This document shows, piece by piece, positions 43,551-52,294 of a DNA stretch of 64,000 bases. How positions within the stretch are numbered: position 1 is the stretch's first letter; the number at the start of each line of letters is the position of its first letter. Position numbers and translations under genes: made by a program. Source of the DNA: an uncultured Kiloniellaceae bacterium (lineage in GTDB: Bacteria; Pseudomonadota; Alphaproteobacteria; Kiloniellales; Kiloniellaceae); contig CANMQP010000013.1 in assembly GCA_947500035.1 (NCBI GenBank), positions 248,001-312,000 of the forward strand, in the 5' to 3' direction. Under the pieces are notes generated by a model. The model was not told the origin of the DNA, searched no databases, and worked only from the letters and a program-made list of their open reading frames with translations.

Positions 43551-44399
43551 ATGACAGACATCACGCAACATAATGGCCGGCAGAGCCGCCAATTCGGCAA
43601 CCCGGGGGGTGAGAGCAAAAGCCTGGAACTTCCGCCGCGCGACCTGAAGCGCGGCGTAACAAGCCTGATCGGCTGGGGACTGTTCTTCCTGGTGCTGATG
43701 TGGTCGTGGGAAGGCGCAGAGATGCGCCCGCTGGACCTCTTTATCTATGCCGGCAACATGAGCGAATTCGCGGCCGGTTTCTTTCCGCCCGATTTCCACG
43801 AATGGCCAACCTTTTTGGAGCAGATGCTCATCACGGTCCAGATCGCTGTTTGGGGCACGGTGCTGTCGGTCATATGTGCCATTCCCTGCGGCGTCCTCTC
43901 CGCCGAAAACGTTGCACCCTGGTGGATCGTACAACCCATGCGCCGTCTGATGGACGCAGCGCGCGCCATCAACGAAATGGTTTTTGCCATGCTCTTCGTT
44001 GTGGCGGTCGGCCTCGGTCCTTTTGCCGGTGTGCTGGCGCTCTGGATCCACACCACGGGCATTCTCGCGAAGCTCTTCTCGGAAGCCGTGGAAGCCATTG
44101 ATCCGCGGCCGGTCGAGGGCATTCGCGCCACCGGCGCCGGAAAGGTGCAGGAAGTGATCTTCGGTGTGATCCCACAGGTCATGCCACTCTGGATTTCCTA
44201 CTCGCTCTACCGCTTTGAATCCAACGTGCGCTCTGCCACGGTACTTGGTATTGTCGGTGCAGGCGGCATCGGGGTGGTCCTTTGGGAGTACATCCGCGGC
44301 TTCTATTACGCCGAGACCGCGGCCGTTATCATTATTATTATCGCCACGGTGACCGTGCTCGATTTAATCTCTCAACGTCTGCGCAAGATGGTCCTGTGA
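43551..44399 (+). CDS. phnE: Phosphonate ABC transporter, permease
   Basis: This inner-membrane permease has 282 residues from the ATG at 43551. Helices lie at about 40-57, 96-118, 140-165, 205-225 and 250-270. The EAA loop region reads [35 protein letters not shown], and [17 protein letters not shown] is a PhnE hallmark. The ribosome site is weak and a GTG start at 43479 is in frame, so the start is uncertain. It overlaps phnN by four bases. Confidence 0.93.
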   Translation: MTDITQHNGRQSRQFGNPGGESKSLELPPRDLKRGVTSLIGWGLFFLVLMWSWEGAEMRPLDLFIYAGNMSEFAAGFFPPDFHEWPTFLEQMLITVQIAVWGTVLSVICAIPCGVLSAENVAPWWIVQPMRRLMDAARAINEMVFAMLFVVAVGLGPFAGVLALWIHTTGILAKLFSEAVEAIDPRPVEGIRATGAGKVQEVIFGVIPQVMPLWISYSLYRFESNVRSATVLGIVGAGGIGVVLWEYIRGFYYAETAAVIIIIIATVTVLDLISQRLRKMVL

Positions 44400-44989
44400 C
44401 CTTGAGACAGAAGCCTCGCGGCACACTCGTTTTGGTGGTTGGACCCTCGGGATCCGGCAAGGACAGTATTATCGGCGGTGCGGAAGCCGCTCTTGGAAAG
44501 GATAATCTTTTCTTCTTCCCGCGCCGGGATATTACCCGTCCGGCCGCTCTGGGACACGAGCCCTATCAGTCGCTTTCCCTGGAGGCTTTTGAAGACCGGC
44601 GCGCACGTGGCGCTTACAGTCTTTCCTGGCCAGCGCACGGGCTCTGGTATGGCATACCGACCGCCATCGAAAAGCATCTTGAGGATGGCCGCCATGTCGT
44701 GGTCAACGTCTCACGCGGGGTCATCCCGGAGGTGCGCCAACGCCTTCAGCCGGCCCGGATTGTCTCGATCCAGGTGCCACGCGAAACTCTGCGCGCGCGC
44801 TTGAAGGGACGGGAGCGTGAATCCGAGAGTGATATCGAAGCGCGCCTGGAGCGCGCAGCGGCCTTTCACATCGACGGGCCGGATGTGGTGCGGCTGCAGA
44901 ACGACTCAAGCCTGGAGGCAGCCATCAGCACCTTCGTTGCTTTGCTGAGGAACCTCAGCCAAGTAGAGGAAAACGCCCTCGCTCGATGA
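44396..44989 (+). CDS. phnN: Ribose 1,5-bisphosphate phosphokinase
   Basis: This 197-residue P-loop kinase resembles guanylate kinase: Walker [12 protein letters not shown], then [35 protein letters not shown] and the lid [19 protein letters not shown]. It makes PRPP from the ribose 1,5-bisphosphate formed at the end of the C-P lyase pathway. The start is a GTG overlapping the phnE stop. Its last 35 bases overlap, tail to tail, the 3' end of the DUF1045 gene on the other strand. Confidence 0.93.
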   Translation: MTLRQKPRGTLVLVVGPSGSGKDSIIGGAEAALGKDNLFFFPRRDITRPAALGHEPYQSLSLEAFEDRRARGAYSLSWPAHGLWYGIPTAIEKHLEDGRHVVVNVSRGVIPEVRQRLQPARIVSIQVPRETLRARLKGRERESESDIEARLERAAAFHIDGPDVVRLQNDSSLEAAISTFVALLRNLSQVEENALAR

Positions 44990-45650
44990 AACGCGCGCCG
45001 GGTTCCGGCTGCTCGACGAGAGAAACCGCCTCAATCGTGATCGGGTTTTCAATCAGCGGCGAGACAATGGGCCTCAGGATCGACAGCAGGCGGGACTGTC
45101 CGGTCTCGTCAAGGCGGGTGCTGAGCGTCATGTGGAACCGGAATTCCTCCATGACGTAGGGATAACCCCACTCCACCAGCAAGGCTTCCTGGCGTTCCGT
45201 CAAACCGACGCCACGGCGCAGCGCCAGCTCCTCGTCCGAGGCCGGCCGACGAAATTCATCAAGACAGCGGACGGCGTCTGCGGCCAGGCGGTCGACCTCC
45301 TCGAGCGGCTCAGACAGGCCAAGCGCCAGAAAATTACCCAAGACCTCGAACTGCAAATTGGGCAGGAGAATGCGCGGGCGCGCGGCAGCAAATTCAGCAA
45401 CTGCCGTTTCCAGCGCAGCAAGCTCTTTCCCCAATGCAAGAAAAAAGGGCGGCTTCAGGGTTGCGTGAAACCCGTAGGTCCGGGGTGCGGAGGTAATGGA
45501 ACGCCGGTAGTCGGGGTCGATCAATCCCGACCAGGGCACTTCGTCGCCGAACACCGTCGCCCCGGGCTCATCGTTGATCCAGGCATTGGCAAAGCGCGCC
45601 AGCTCGCTGGAGCGGTCGGGGGTAAAGTAAACTGCGTAACGCTGAGTCAC
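44955..45650 (-). CDS. DUF1045 phosphonate-operon protein, 2H-phosphoesterase type
   Basis: This 231-residue protein, found in many C-P lyase operons, has no settled function. It carries two HxT motifs, H62-A-T64 (TYGFHATLKPPF) and H173-M-T175 (FRFHMTLSTRL), the signature of the 2H phosphoesterase fold that acts on cyclic phosphates. The window has phnN but no phnP. PhnP opens 5-phosphoribosyl 1,2-cyclic phosphate, so this protein is a natural candidate for that step (inference). It starts at a GTG one base after the HD-protein stop and is the last gene of the minus-strand operon. Confidence 0.87.
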   Translation of the reverse strand: MTQRYAVYFTPDRSSELARFANAWINDEPGATVFGDEVPWSGLIDPDYRRSITSAPRTYGFHATLKPPFFLALGKELAALETAVAEFAAARPRILLPNLQFEVLGNFLALGLSEPLEEVDRLAADAVRCLDEFRRPASDEELALRRGVGLTERQEALLVEWGYPYVMEEFRFHMTLSTRLDETGQSRLLSILRPIVSPLIENPITIEAVSLVEQPEPGARFIERGRFPLLG

Positions 45651-45651
45651 A

Positions 45652-46224
45652 TTATGTTTCTTTCATTTCAGGCCGGTGGGGCTTAAGCACGCTCTCGATA
45701 TGCCCCTTGTAAGCTTCAAAACCAGGCACCACGGCATCCACGTCCTTCGCCGCATCGTCCCAGCGGCGCAACTTGACGGCGTCGGCGGCACCCGGCTGCC
45801 GGTACCAGGCCTCCGCTTCTGTCACCGAAAAAGCACCGCCCTGCAGTTCGAGGCTTCGAACCGACGCCGGTGAGAGGATCTCAGCATATCCCGGTTCGGC
45901 TGTGACCAGGTAGCGTTTCGCGGCAACGTGATGACGAATAGCCTCCGTCACATTTTCTCCGAACCAGCGGCTCAAAAAGGCGGCGCCGCAGCTCTCGTGC
46001 AGGGCATCTTCCCCCCGCTCGGCGGCCTCCCTTTCATCACCGCTCAAAAGGTGACCGATATCATGCAATAGCGCCGCGACGATCAGGTGAGACGGGGCTC
46101 CGGATCGCTCCGCCAGCGCCGCCGACTGCAATCCATGTTGAAGCTGGGTGACGGCCTCGGCATCGTAAAGCTGACCGCCGCCGTTCTCGTAGATGTCGCG
46201 CATCAATTCAAAAGGCTTTTCCAT
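45652..46224 (-). CDS. HD-domain phosphonate oxygenase, PhnZ-like
   Basis: This protein of about 190 residues has an HD-domain diiron site. From the ATG at 46224 I see Y20, E23, H30, H54-D55, H58, H76, H99, K103 and D157. As I recall the PhnZ structure, its metal ligands (H34, H58, D59, H80, H104, D161) and substrate residues (Y24, E27, H62, K108) map onto these with an offset of four to five. PhnZ cleaves a 1-hydroxyphosphonate to phosphate and an acid with O2. The hydroxylase that normally makes its substrate is absent here. The gene lies in the C-P lyase operon between phnM and DUF1045. A longer frame to 46302 overlaps phnM and lacks a better start. Confidence 0.87.
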   Translation of the reverse strand: MEKPFELMRDIYENGGGQLYDAEAVTQLQHGLQSAALAERSGAPSHLIVAALLHDIGHLLSGDEREAAERGEDALHESCGAAFLSRWFGENVTEAIRHHVAAKRYLVTAEPGYAEILSPASVRSLELQGGAFSVTEAEAWYRQPGAADAVKLRRWDDAAKDVDAVVPGFEAYKGHIESVLKPHRPEMKET

Positions 46225-46268
46225 CACACCCTTATCTCCGATTCCTCTGCGTTCAGCAGTGTTGGCTC

Positions 46269-47411
46269 TTAGACGACCCGAACACCCTCGCGCCAGACGC
46301 AACGGACGACCGGCATGTCCTGGTGATCGCTGACCCGCACCAGATCGGCGCGCAAACCGGGCGCGATCTCGCCGCGGTCATTCAATTCCACCATACGGGC
46401 CGGATTCCTGGTTACGATCGCCATGGCGTCGGGGAGCGAGAGTCCCTCGCGCCGGTGCAGGACAAAAGCGCCATGCAGCAAACTGATCGGCGCGTAGTCC
46501 GACGAGAGACTGTTCAGGAGGCCCTGGCTCGCCAATTCCGATGCGGAAACATTGCCCGAATGCGAGCGTCCGCGAACCACGTTCGGCGCGCCGGCGACCG
46601 TTGCCATTCCCCGTTCGCAGGCGGCGCGCGCCGCTTCAAGTGTCGTGGGGAACTCGGAAATGGTGATGCCGAGCGAGACCGCTTCATCGACATGATCTTC
46701 TGTGGCGTCATCGTGACTGGCCATGGGTATAGACTGCGCGCTGCAGATCTCCGACAAGGCCTGCCGGTTCTTGTCGGCGTACTTCAAATGCTCTTCCAAC
46801 TGGCTGTCGATGAAGCTCTCCAGCTCCGCATCGCTCATCTTGTATTTGCCGCCGTAGTAGATCTTGAACTGCTCCAGGTCGACGAACTGGCGCTGTCCGG
46901 GTGTGTGATCCATCAGCGAGACCAGCTTCAGTGACGGTGCGTCCTTGATGTTGTTAAAGCAGTCGACCACGTTCTCGGTCGCCAGTTCACAACGCAGGTG
47001 AATGTAGTGCTCGCTGCGCAGCAGGCCGTGATCCTGGGCCTGCTCGATCCCGTCGATGGCCGCATTGACGGTTTCCTCCATCGCGATGTCCGAGGAACGG
47101 TCACCAATACGAAGCGCGTCGAACACGGTCGTAATCCCGGCCGCGGCCAGGACGGAATCATGGGTAAATAGCGCGGGAAGCATGGGCCAGACGACCCCCG
47201 GCCGCGGACAGACATGACCTTCCAGGTTGTCGGTGTGAACTTCGATCAGACCGGGGACCAGATAATCGCCTTCCAAGTCTACCGCCGAGGGGAGTTGACT
47301 GTCGCCCCCTCCGATATCCTTGATCACCCCGTCTTCGAGCGTCACCGTTCCTTCGATGACGGCATCCGCCGTGACGATCTTGGCGTTCGTAAATACCGTT
47401 TCCGTTGTCAT
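46269..47411 (-). CDS. phnM: Alpha-D-ribose 1-methylphosphonate 5-triphosphate diphosphatase
   Basis: This 380-residue amidohydrolase-superfamily enzyme releases pyrophosphate from the ribosyl phosphonate triphosphate before C-P cleavage. It has the metal motif [16 protein letters not shown] near 57-72, [24 protein letters not shown] and [10 protein letters not shown], which are PhnM signatures. Its start overlaps the phnL stop by four bases. Confidence 0.95.
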   Translation of the reverse strand: MTTETVFTNAKIVTADAVIEGTVTLEDGVIKDIGGGDSQLPSAVDLEGDYLVPGLIEVHTDNLEGHVCPRPGVVWPMLPALFTHDSVLAAAGITTVFDALRIGDRSSDIAMEETVNAAIDGIEQAQDHGLLRSEHYIHLRCELATENVVDCFNNIKDAPSLKLVSLMDHTPGQRQFVDLEQFKIYYGGKYKMSDAELESFIDSQLEEHLKYADKNRQALSEICSAQSIPMASHDDATEDHVDEAVSLGITISEFPTTLEAARAACERGMATVAGAPNVVRGRSHSGNVSASELASQGLLNSLSSDYAPISLLHGAFVLHRREGLSLPDAMAIVTRNPARMVELNDRGEIAPGLRADLVRVSDHQDMPVVRCVWREGVRVV

Positions 47412-48193
47412 CCCGCGAGATCCTGTCTGTCGTCGCTGTTCATTTCATCCGCTTTCATTGAGGATTCATCCGAGTCTGCCGGTACTGCAACATGGTACTG
47501 CGCACTGCAGACCGCGTCGCGCACCTCCGCGTCGTGGAAAATCCCGACGATGGCCGCACCGCGCTCACGGGCTTCCAGAATTAAGTCGATCACGGTGTGG
47601 CGGTTTTCGGCATCCAGGGACGCCGTCGGTTCGTCGAGGAGCAGCACAGGGTAGTCTACCACCATCGTGCGTGCGATGTTGATTCTTTGCTGCTCTCCGC
47701 CGGAAAAGGTTGCCGGCGCAAGAGACCAGTGGCGTTCCGGGATCCGCAGCCGGGTCAGCAAGGCGGCAGCCTTTTCCCGGGCCGCTTCCGGGTCGGCCCC
47801 GAGCGTCACCAAGGGCTCACAAATCAGATCAATGGCCGGAATTCTCGGAATGACCCTCAGAAACTGGCTGACGTAGCCAAGGGTCTCGCGCCGGATCGCC
47901 AGGACGTTGCGCGGTTCCGCACCCACAAGATTGATCATATGTCCCTTGTGCCGGATCAGGATCGCGCCGGCCTGCGGCAGATAGTTCCCGTAGAGGCAAC
48001 GAAGAACCGTCGATTTTCCTGCCCCGGATGGTCCCATCAGTGCGACGCACTCGCCCGCCGACACTGTCAGGTCGGTGGCAGAGAGAACACTAAGTTCGAT
48101 ACCGCCTTGTGTGTGCAGGGTGAAGCTTTTGTGAAGATTACGCACCTGGACCATTGGGATCGCAGGTTCGGAGCGAGGCATGTCTTTAGTCAT
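47408..48193 (-). CDS. phnL: C-P lyase complex ABC-type subunit PhnL
   Basis: This 261-residue ABC-ATPase-like protein has Walker [12 protein letters not shown]-loop [14 protein letters not shown], signature [14 protein letters not shown], and Walker [13 protein letters not shown]. With PhnGHI it takes part in forming the ribosyl-phosphonate linkage with ATP, and it is not a transport ATPase. Its stop overlaps phnM; 48 bases separate it from phnK. Confidence 0.94.
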   Translation of the reverse strand: MTKDMPRSEPAIPMVQVRNLHKSFTLHTQGGIELSVLSATDLTVSAGECVALMGPSGAGKSTVLRCLYGNYLPQAGAILIRHKGHMINLVGAEPRNVLAIRRETLGYVSQFLRVIPRIPAIDLICEPLVTLGADPEAAREKAAALLTRLRIPERHWSLAPATFSGGEQQRINIARTMVVDYPVLLLDEPTASLDAENRHTVIDLILEARERGAAIVGIFHDAEVRDAVCSAQYHVAVPADSDESSMKADEMNSDDRQDLAG

Positions 48194-48241
48194 TTCGGCT
48201 GCCGCCTTTATCAGTCGTCATGTTTTTCGGTCCCGCAGGCA

Positions 48242-49036
48242 TCATACCGGCAGGATCGATGAGACCAGCATCTGGCTGTAGGGATGCTGCGGGTCGTCAA
48301 GGACCTGATCGGTCAGACCGGTCTCGATGACTTCACCGCCCTGCATCACCATGATGCGATGGGACAGCAAACGCGCCACCGCCAGATCATGGGTTACCAG
48401 GACTGCGGAGAGTTGCATTTTGTTCACCAGGCTACGCAGCAGGTCCAGAAGTCTTGCCTGCACGGAAACGTCGAGACCGCCGGTGGGTTCGTCCATGAAG
48501 ACAAGGCGCGGGTGGGTCACCAGATTGCGGGCGATCTGGAGGCGTTGCTGCATGCCGCCGGAAAAGGTGCCCGGCTGATGATCCACGCGTCCGGGATCCA
48601 GCTCGACCTGGTCCATCCAATCCTCGGCGGTGCCGCGAATCTTGCCGTAGTTCCGTCCACCGACTGCGATCATGCGTTCGGCTATGTTGGCGCCCGCACT
48701 CACCCGCATGCGCAAACCATCGCGGGGATTCTGATGAACGAAGCCCCAGTCGGTGCGCATCAAAAACCGGCGTTCCGCCTCACTGAGGCCATGGATATCC
48801 CGCAGGATTCCGTCGCGCATCAGGTACTCGATCCGGCCGTCATCGCAGGCAAGCTGAGCCGAGATGCATTTCAACAGGGTCGTCTTCCCGGAGCCGGATT
48901 CCCCGACGACAGCCAGAATTTCTCCCGGCCAAAGGTCGAAAGACACATCACGGCAGGCGGCATTGCCGCCGTAACTCTTGGTTAGATTTGTGACGCGCAG
49001 CAAAGGCTGATCGAGAATTTCTTCTGTCGAACTCAT
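48242..49036 (-). CDS. phnK: C-P lyase complex ABC-type subunit PhnK
   Basis: This 264-residue ABC ATPase binds the PhnGHIJ core and is needed for turnover in vivo. It has Walker A VVGESGSGKTTLLKC, signature FSGGMQQRLQIARN, Walker B VFMDEPTGGLDVS and the H-loop VTHDL. Its sequence resembles dipeptide-transporter ATPases, as expected for PhnK. The start overlaps the phnJ stop by four bases. Confidence 0.95.
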   Translation of the reverse strand: MSSTEEILDQPLLRVTNLTKSYGGNAACRDVSFDLWPGEILAVVGESGSGKTTLLKCISAQLACDDGRIEYLMRDGILRDIHGLSEAERRFLMRTDWGFVHQNPRDGLRMRVSAGANIAERMIAVGGRNYGKIRGTAEDWMDQVELDPGRVDHQPGTFSGGMQQRLQIARNLVTHPRLVFMDEPTGGLDVSVQARLLDLLRSLVNKMQLSAVLVTHDLAVARLLSHRIMVMQGGEVIETGLTDQVLDDPQHPYSQMLVSSILPV

Positions 49037-49935
49037 TCTGCGGCCTCCTGATCGCGGGTGCAGTGATCCGTATCGGAACAGACGAACATGCGCCCGCCGC
49101 GGTCATCGGTGACAACCTCGTCAAGGAAGGTGTCGGTTGCGCCGCAAATCTCGCAAGGCTGCTCCCATTGCTGAACGTCAAAGGGATGATCCTCGAAATC
49201 CAGGCTGTAGACCGCCGTATGCGGAGGGATGGCATAGATCCGTTTTTCACGGCCCGCGCCGAAAAGCTGAAGCGCCGGCATGCGGTGCATCTTCGGATTA
49301 TCGAACTTGGGTGTCGGCGAAGGATCCATGATGTAGTGACCGTTCACCTTGACCGGATAGGCGTAGGTGGTCGCGATGTGTCCGTGAGTGGCAATGTCCT
49401 CGTAAAGCTTCACATGCATGAGGCCGTACTCGCCGAGGGCATGCATCTTGCGCGTCTCGCTCTCGCGCGGCTCCAGGAAGCGCAACGGCTCGGGGATCGG
49501 CACCTGATACACCAGGATCTGGTCTTCGCTGAGCGCTTTCTCGGGGATTCGGTGCCGCGTCTGGATAATCGATGCATCCTCGGTCCGGGTCGTGGTTTCA
49601 ACGTCGGTCGTGCGCTCAAAGAACTGCCGGATACTGACGGCGTTGGTTGTGTCGTCGGCCCCCTGGTCGATGACCTTCAGAACGTCATCGGGTCCGATGA
49701 TACTGGCCGTGACCTGCACGCCACCGGTGCCCCAGCCATAAGGCATGGGCATTTCACGGCTGGCGAAAGGCACCTGGTATCCCGGAATCGCCACAGCCTT
49801 GAGCATCGCGCGCCGGATCATGCGTTTGGTCTGTTCGTCCAGATAGGCGAAGTTGTAGTTGGGGTCCGGCCCGGCACCGGCGTCAATTTCAGCCTGTTCA
49901 TCCGGTATCGCGGCTTGTTGTGCTGCCTGCGTCAT
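49033..49935 (-). CDS. phnJ: Alpha-D-ribose 1-methylphosphonate 5-phosphate C-P lyase
   Basis: This is the radical SAM enzyme that breaks the C-P bond. The 300-residue protein has the four cysteines C261, C264, C286 and C292 (CEICG...VCSDTDHC), matching E. coli C241, C244, C266 and C272 with a constant offset of 20. The glycyl radical site maps to G52 (AIPGYQVPF), matching Gly32. The extra 20 residues are an N-terminal Ala/Glu-rich extension. All catalytic elements are present, so the lyase should be active. Part of the phnGHIJKLM operon. Confidence 0.96.
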   Translation of the reverse strand: MTQAAQQAAIPDEQAEIDAGAGPDPNYNFAYLDEQTKRMIRRAMLKAVAIPGYQVPFASREMPMPYGWGTGGVQVTASIIGPDDVLKVIDQGADDTTNAVSIRQFFERTTDVETTTRTEDASIIQTRHRIPEKALSEDQILVYQVPIPEPLRFLEPRESETRKMHALGEYGLMHVKLYEDIATHGHIATTYAYPVKVNGHYIMDPSPTPKFDNPKMHRMPALQLFGAGREKRIYAIPPHTAVYSLDFEDHPFDVQQWEQPCEICGATDTFLDEVVTDDRGGRMFVCSDTDHCTRDQEAAE

Positions 49936-49950
49936 GATTCTGCTCGGCTC

Positions 49951-51093
49951 CTATTCCGCCGCTTCGACGATTTCGTTGTTCGCATTATCGGCGTCCGCGC
50001 GTGCCATCTTGCGCCGCATTTTGCGGACGAGTTCCAGTTCGGACTGAAAGTCGACATAATGCGGCAGTTTCAGATGCTCGACGAAGCCGGTGGCCTGGAT
50101 GTTGTCGCTGTGCTCCATGACGAATTCCTCATCCTGGGCCGGTCCCTCCACGGTTTCACCCAACGCGCGTCCTTTCAGAGCCCGGTCGACCAGCGCCATG
50201 GCGATCACCTTGCGCTCACAGTGTCCGAAGCTCAGGCCGTACCCCCGCGTAAACTGGGGCGGGGCCTCAGCCGAACCCTTAAACTGGTTGACCATCTGGC
50301 ATTCGGTGAGGGTCAGCTCCCCGATCTCAATCGGGAACCCCAGATCTTCAGGCGTAAATTCCACAGCGACCTCCCCCAGCCGGATTTCACCTGCGAAGGG
50401 ATGACTGCGGCCGTAACCGCGCTGGGTCGAATACCCCAGGGCCAGCAGGAAACCCTCGTCACCACGCGCCAGATTCTGCAGCCGGATGTCTCGTTCCACC
50501 GGGAAGCTCATGGGCTCGCGGGTCAGATCGCCCACGTCATCATCATCGTCGCCTGGCCGCTCGTCTTCGATGAGCCCTTCGTGCTTCAGAAGATCGACGA
50601 CGCGTGGCATGGCCTCGTCGAGCAAAACCTTTTCGTCGATTGAGCCGGCATCCTCATCAAGCGAGTTCCCGTGGCCGCCATCCCCTTCTGCAGCGAGCTT
50701 AAAATCCAGCAGGCGATGAGTGTAGTCGAAGGTCGGCCCCAGGATCTGGCCACCGGGAATATCCTTGAAGGTTGCCGAGATCCGGCGCCGGATCCCCATG
50801 GCCGCCGTATCAACCGGGCTCGAGGATCCGAAGCGCGGCAAAGTCGTCCGGTAAGCGCGGATCAGAAAGATCGCCTCGATCAAATCACCACGGGCCTGCT
50901 TGATGGCAAGCGCGGCCAGCTTGCGGTCGTAGAGCGAGCCCTCGGTCATCACCCGGTCAACCGCGAGGCTCAGCTGTTCGTCGATCTGGTCGACAGAGAG
51001 TTCGGAGACAGAGGGATCGCCCCGGCGTTCTTCCGCCAAGAGCTTGTGTGCCTCGTTAATCGCCGCTTCACCGCCTTTGACAGCAACATACAT
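49951..51093 (-). CDS. phnI: C-P lyase core subunit PhnI
   Basis: This 380-residue protein begins MYVAVKGGEAAINEAHKLL, the characteristic PhnI N-terminus, and continues with VDQIDEQLSLAVDRVMTEGSLYD, IFLIRAYRTTLPRFG, and LGYSTQRGYGRSHPFAGEIR. PhnI with PhnG, PhnH and PhnL couples phosphonate to the ribose of ATP and alone acts as a nucleosidase. It starts four bases after the phnH stop. Confidence 0.95.
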   Translation of the reverse strand: MYVAVKGGEAAINEAHKLLAEERRGDPSVSELSVDQIDEQLSLAVDRVMTEGSLYDRKLAALAIKQARGDLIEAIFLIRAYRTTLPRFGSSSPVDTAAMGIRRRISATFKDIPGGQILGPTFDYTHRLLDFKLAAEGDGGHGNSLDEDAGSIDEKVLLDEAMPRVVDLLKHEGLIEDERPGDDDDDVGDLTREPMSFPVERDIRLQNLARGDEGFLLALGYSTQRGYGRSHPFAGEIRLGEVAVEFTPEDLGFPIEIGELTLTECQMVNQFKGSAEAPPQFTRGYGLSFGHCERKVIAMALVDRALKGRALGETVEGPAQDEEFVMEHSDNIQATGFVEHLKLPHYVDFQSELELVRKMRRKMARADADNANNEIVEAAE

Positions 51094-51096
51094 CGC

Positions 51097-51732
51097 TCAA
51101 ACCTCCACTTGCGTCGAACGGGGCAGCGCAGCAATCTGGTTCTGCGCACAGAAAATCATGTCAACACCCCTAGGAAAGCCGGCGTGATTCTCCTGCACCT
51201 GCTGCCAGAAACCCTGCGGCAAACCCTTTGCCTGCAAGGTCTGTTTGCACTCAATGCCGGGTCCGCGCAGAATCACGCCACGGCTGTCGTCAAGGCGCTC
51301 AACCTGGATCAGCAAGGTTGCGGAACGATCGGGATACTCGTCGGTGCCGGCCGCAAAGCTGTCCAGCGGCGGAAGCTCGGCAGGATCTGAAATGATGGCA
51401 AAGGCCGCATTGCCGGTGGCCTCGACAAGCGGACAGCCACTATGAAAACGCAGGTAGTTACCGAGTGCAGGCGCCGCAGCAGCACCTGGGTTCAGCCAGA
51501 GCGGCGTATCAAAATCCAGCAGGGTGAGTGCTGCAGCCGCGGTGGTCGGCCAGAGTGGGGCCGGAACATCCAACGACAGTTCGCATGACAGGATACGTCC
51601 GGGCTGCGCCATGGCACCAAGAAGCTTTCGATACATGGCTTGAGATTGCAGAACAGGATTATCGAAGCCTGCATTGGGTGCCCCGGTACCGTTCAGATCC
51701 GATCCTGCAGCTTTCGCGTCTGCTCCGATCAT
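51097..51732 (-). CDS. phnH: C-P lyase core subunit PhnH
   Basis: This 211-residue protein has the PhnH pattern: GFDNPVLQSQAMYRKLLGAMAQPGRI, then LLDFDTPLWL, YLRFHSGCPLV, PPLDSFAAGTDEYPDRSATLLIQV, GPGIECKQTLQAKGLPQGFW and FPRGVDMIF. It is a structural subunit of the PhnGHIJ core. The phnG stop and phnH start share one base. Confidence 0.95.
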   Translation of the reverse strand: MIGADAKAAGSDLNGTGAPNAGFDNPVLQSQAMYRKLLGAMAQPGRILSCELSLDVPAPLWPTTAAAALTLLDFDTPLWLNPGAAAAPALGNYLRFHSGCPLVEATGNAAFAIISDPAELPPLDSFAAGTDEYPDRSATLLIQVERLDDSRGVILRGPGIECKQTLQAKGLPQGFWQQVQENHAGFPRGVDMIFCAQNQIAALPRSTQVEV

Positions 51733-52253
51733 CAGTCTTCCCCCCTGACAAGCGTAAAGAAATCGACCTTGGTGGCGGCCGATTTGGCCGAAGCCGAACG
51801 CCGCCGCGCCGTAAGCCCATCCGCAAGGGGCTTGAGGAGCGTGTCTTCCAGCGCGGGGCGCCTGGAGGAATCCTGCAGAAGAGCGTCGAAAAGCGCGGCG
51901 AGTTCCGCATGACGGCGATCCCTTCCCGCCAGATAACCCTGGCCGGTGAATCCCCCGTCGCCATCACCACTCTCGGTGACGACTGCACAGCGGGTCACGG
52001 TCATCTCACCAAGATTGAACGCGGCGCCCGTCCCTCCGGCGCGGCCACGCACCATGACAAGACCGGTCTCGGGTTTTCGCAGCCAGCGCCACTTGGGTTT
52101 GTCGTCCAGACTGTCCCAGGCGCGGCTCAATTCTCCGGGATCCGCCTTCGCGAGGATCGACATCCAGGCGCTGCGGTCGCTGCTTTGTGCGTCAGCATTG
52201 CCTGGCGCTCTCTGATCCTCGGAGCTTGATGCTATATGATTTGACATATTCAT
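51732..52253 (-). CDS. phnG: C-P lyase core subunit PhnG
   Basis: This 173-residue protein has RSAWMSILAKADPGEL, KPETGLVMVRGRAGGTGAAFNLGEMTVTRCAV and GYLAGRDRRHAELAALFDALLQD, all diagnostic of PhnG. It has an N-terminal extension of about 25 polar residues beyond most family members; an alternative ATG at 52247 trims two residues. First gene of the C-P lyase operon, starting 41 bases from divergent phnF, with operator-like repeats overlapping its own start region. Confidence 0.95.
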   Translation of the reverse strand: MNMSNHIASSSEDQRAPGNADAQSSDRSAWMSILAKADPGELSRAWDSLDDKPKWRWLRKPETGLVMVRGRAGGTGAAFNLGEMTVTRCAVVTESGDGDGGFTGQGYLAGRDRRHAELAALFDALLQDSSRRPALEDTLLKPLADGLTARRRSASAKSAATKVDFFTLVRGED

Positions 52254-52272
52254 CTATTCATCCATATGATTT
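52234..52272. promoter_or_regulatory. Probable PhnF operator in the phnG/phnF divergent region
   Basis: ATATGATTT occurs at 52234-52242 and again at 52264-52272, exactly 30 bp apart, so on one face of the helix. The first copy lies within the first codons of phnG and the second 22 bases before the earliest phnF start. The first is also half of a loose dyad with ATAT at 52246-52249. This fits repression of both genes by PhnF. Confidence 0.55.
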
Positions 52273-52294
52273 ATCCTAAAGTGAGGCAAAAGAC

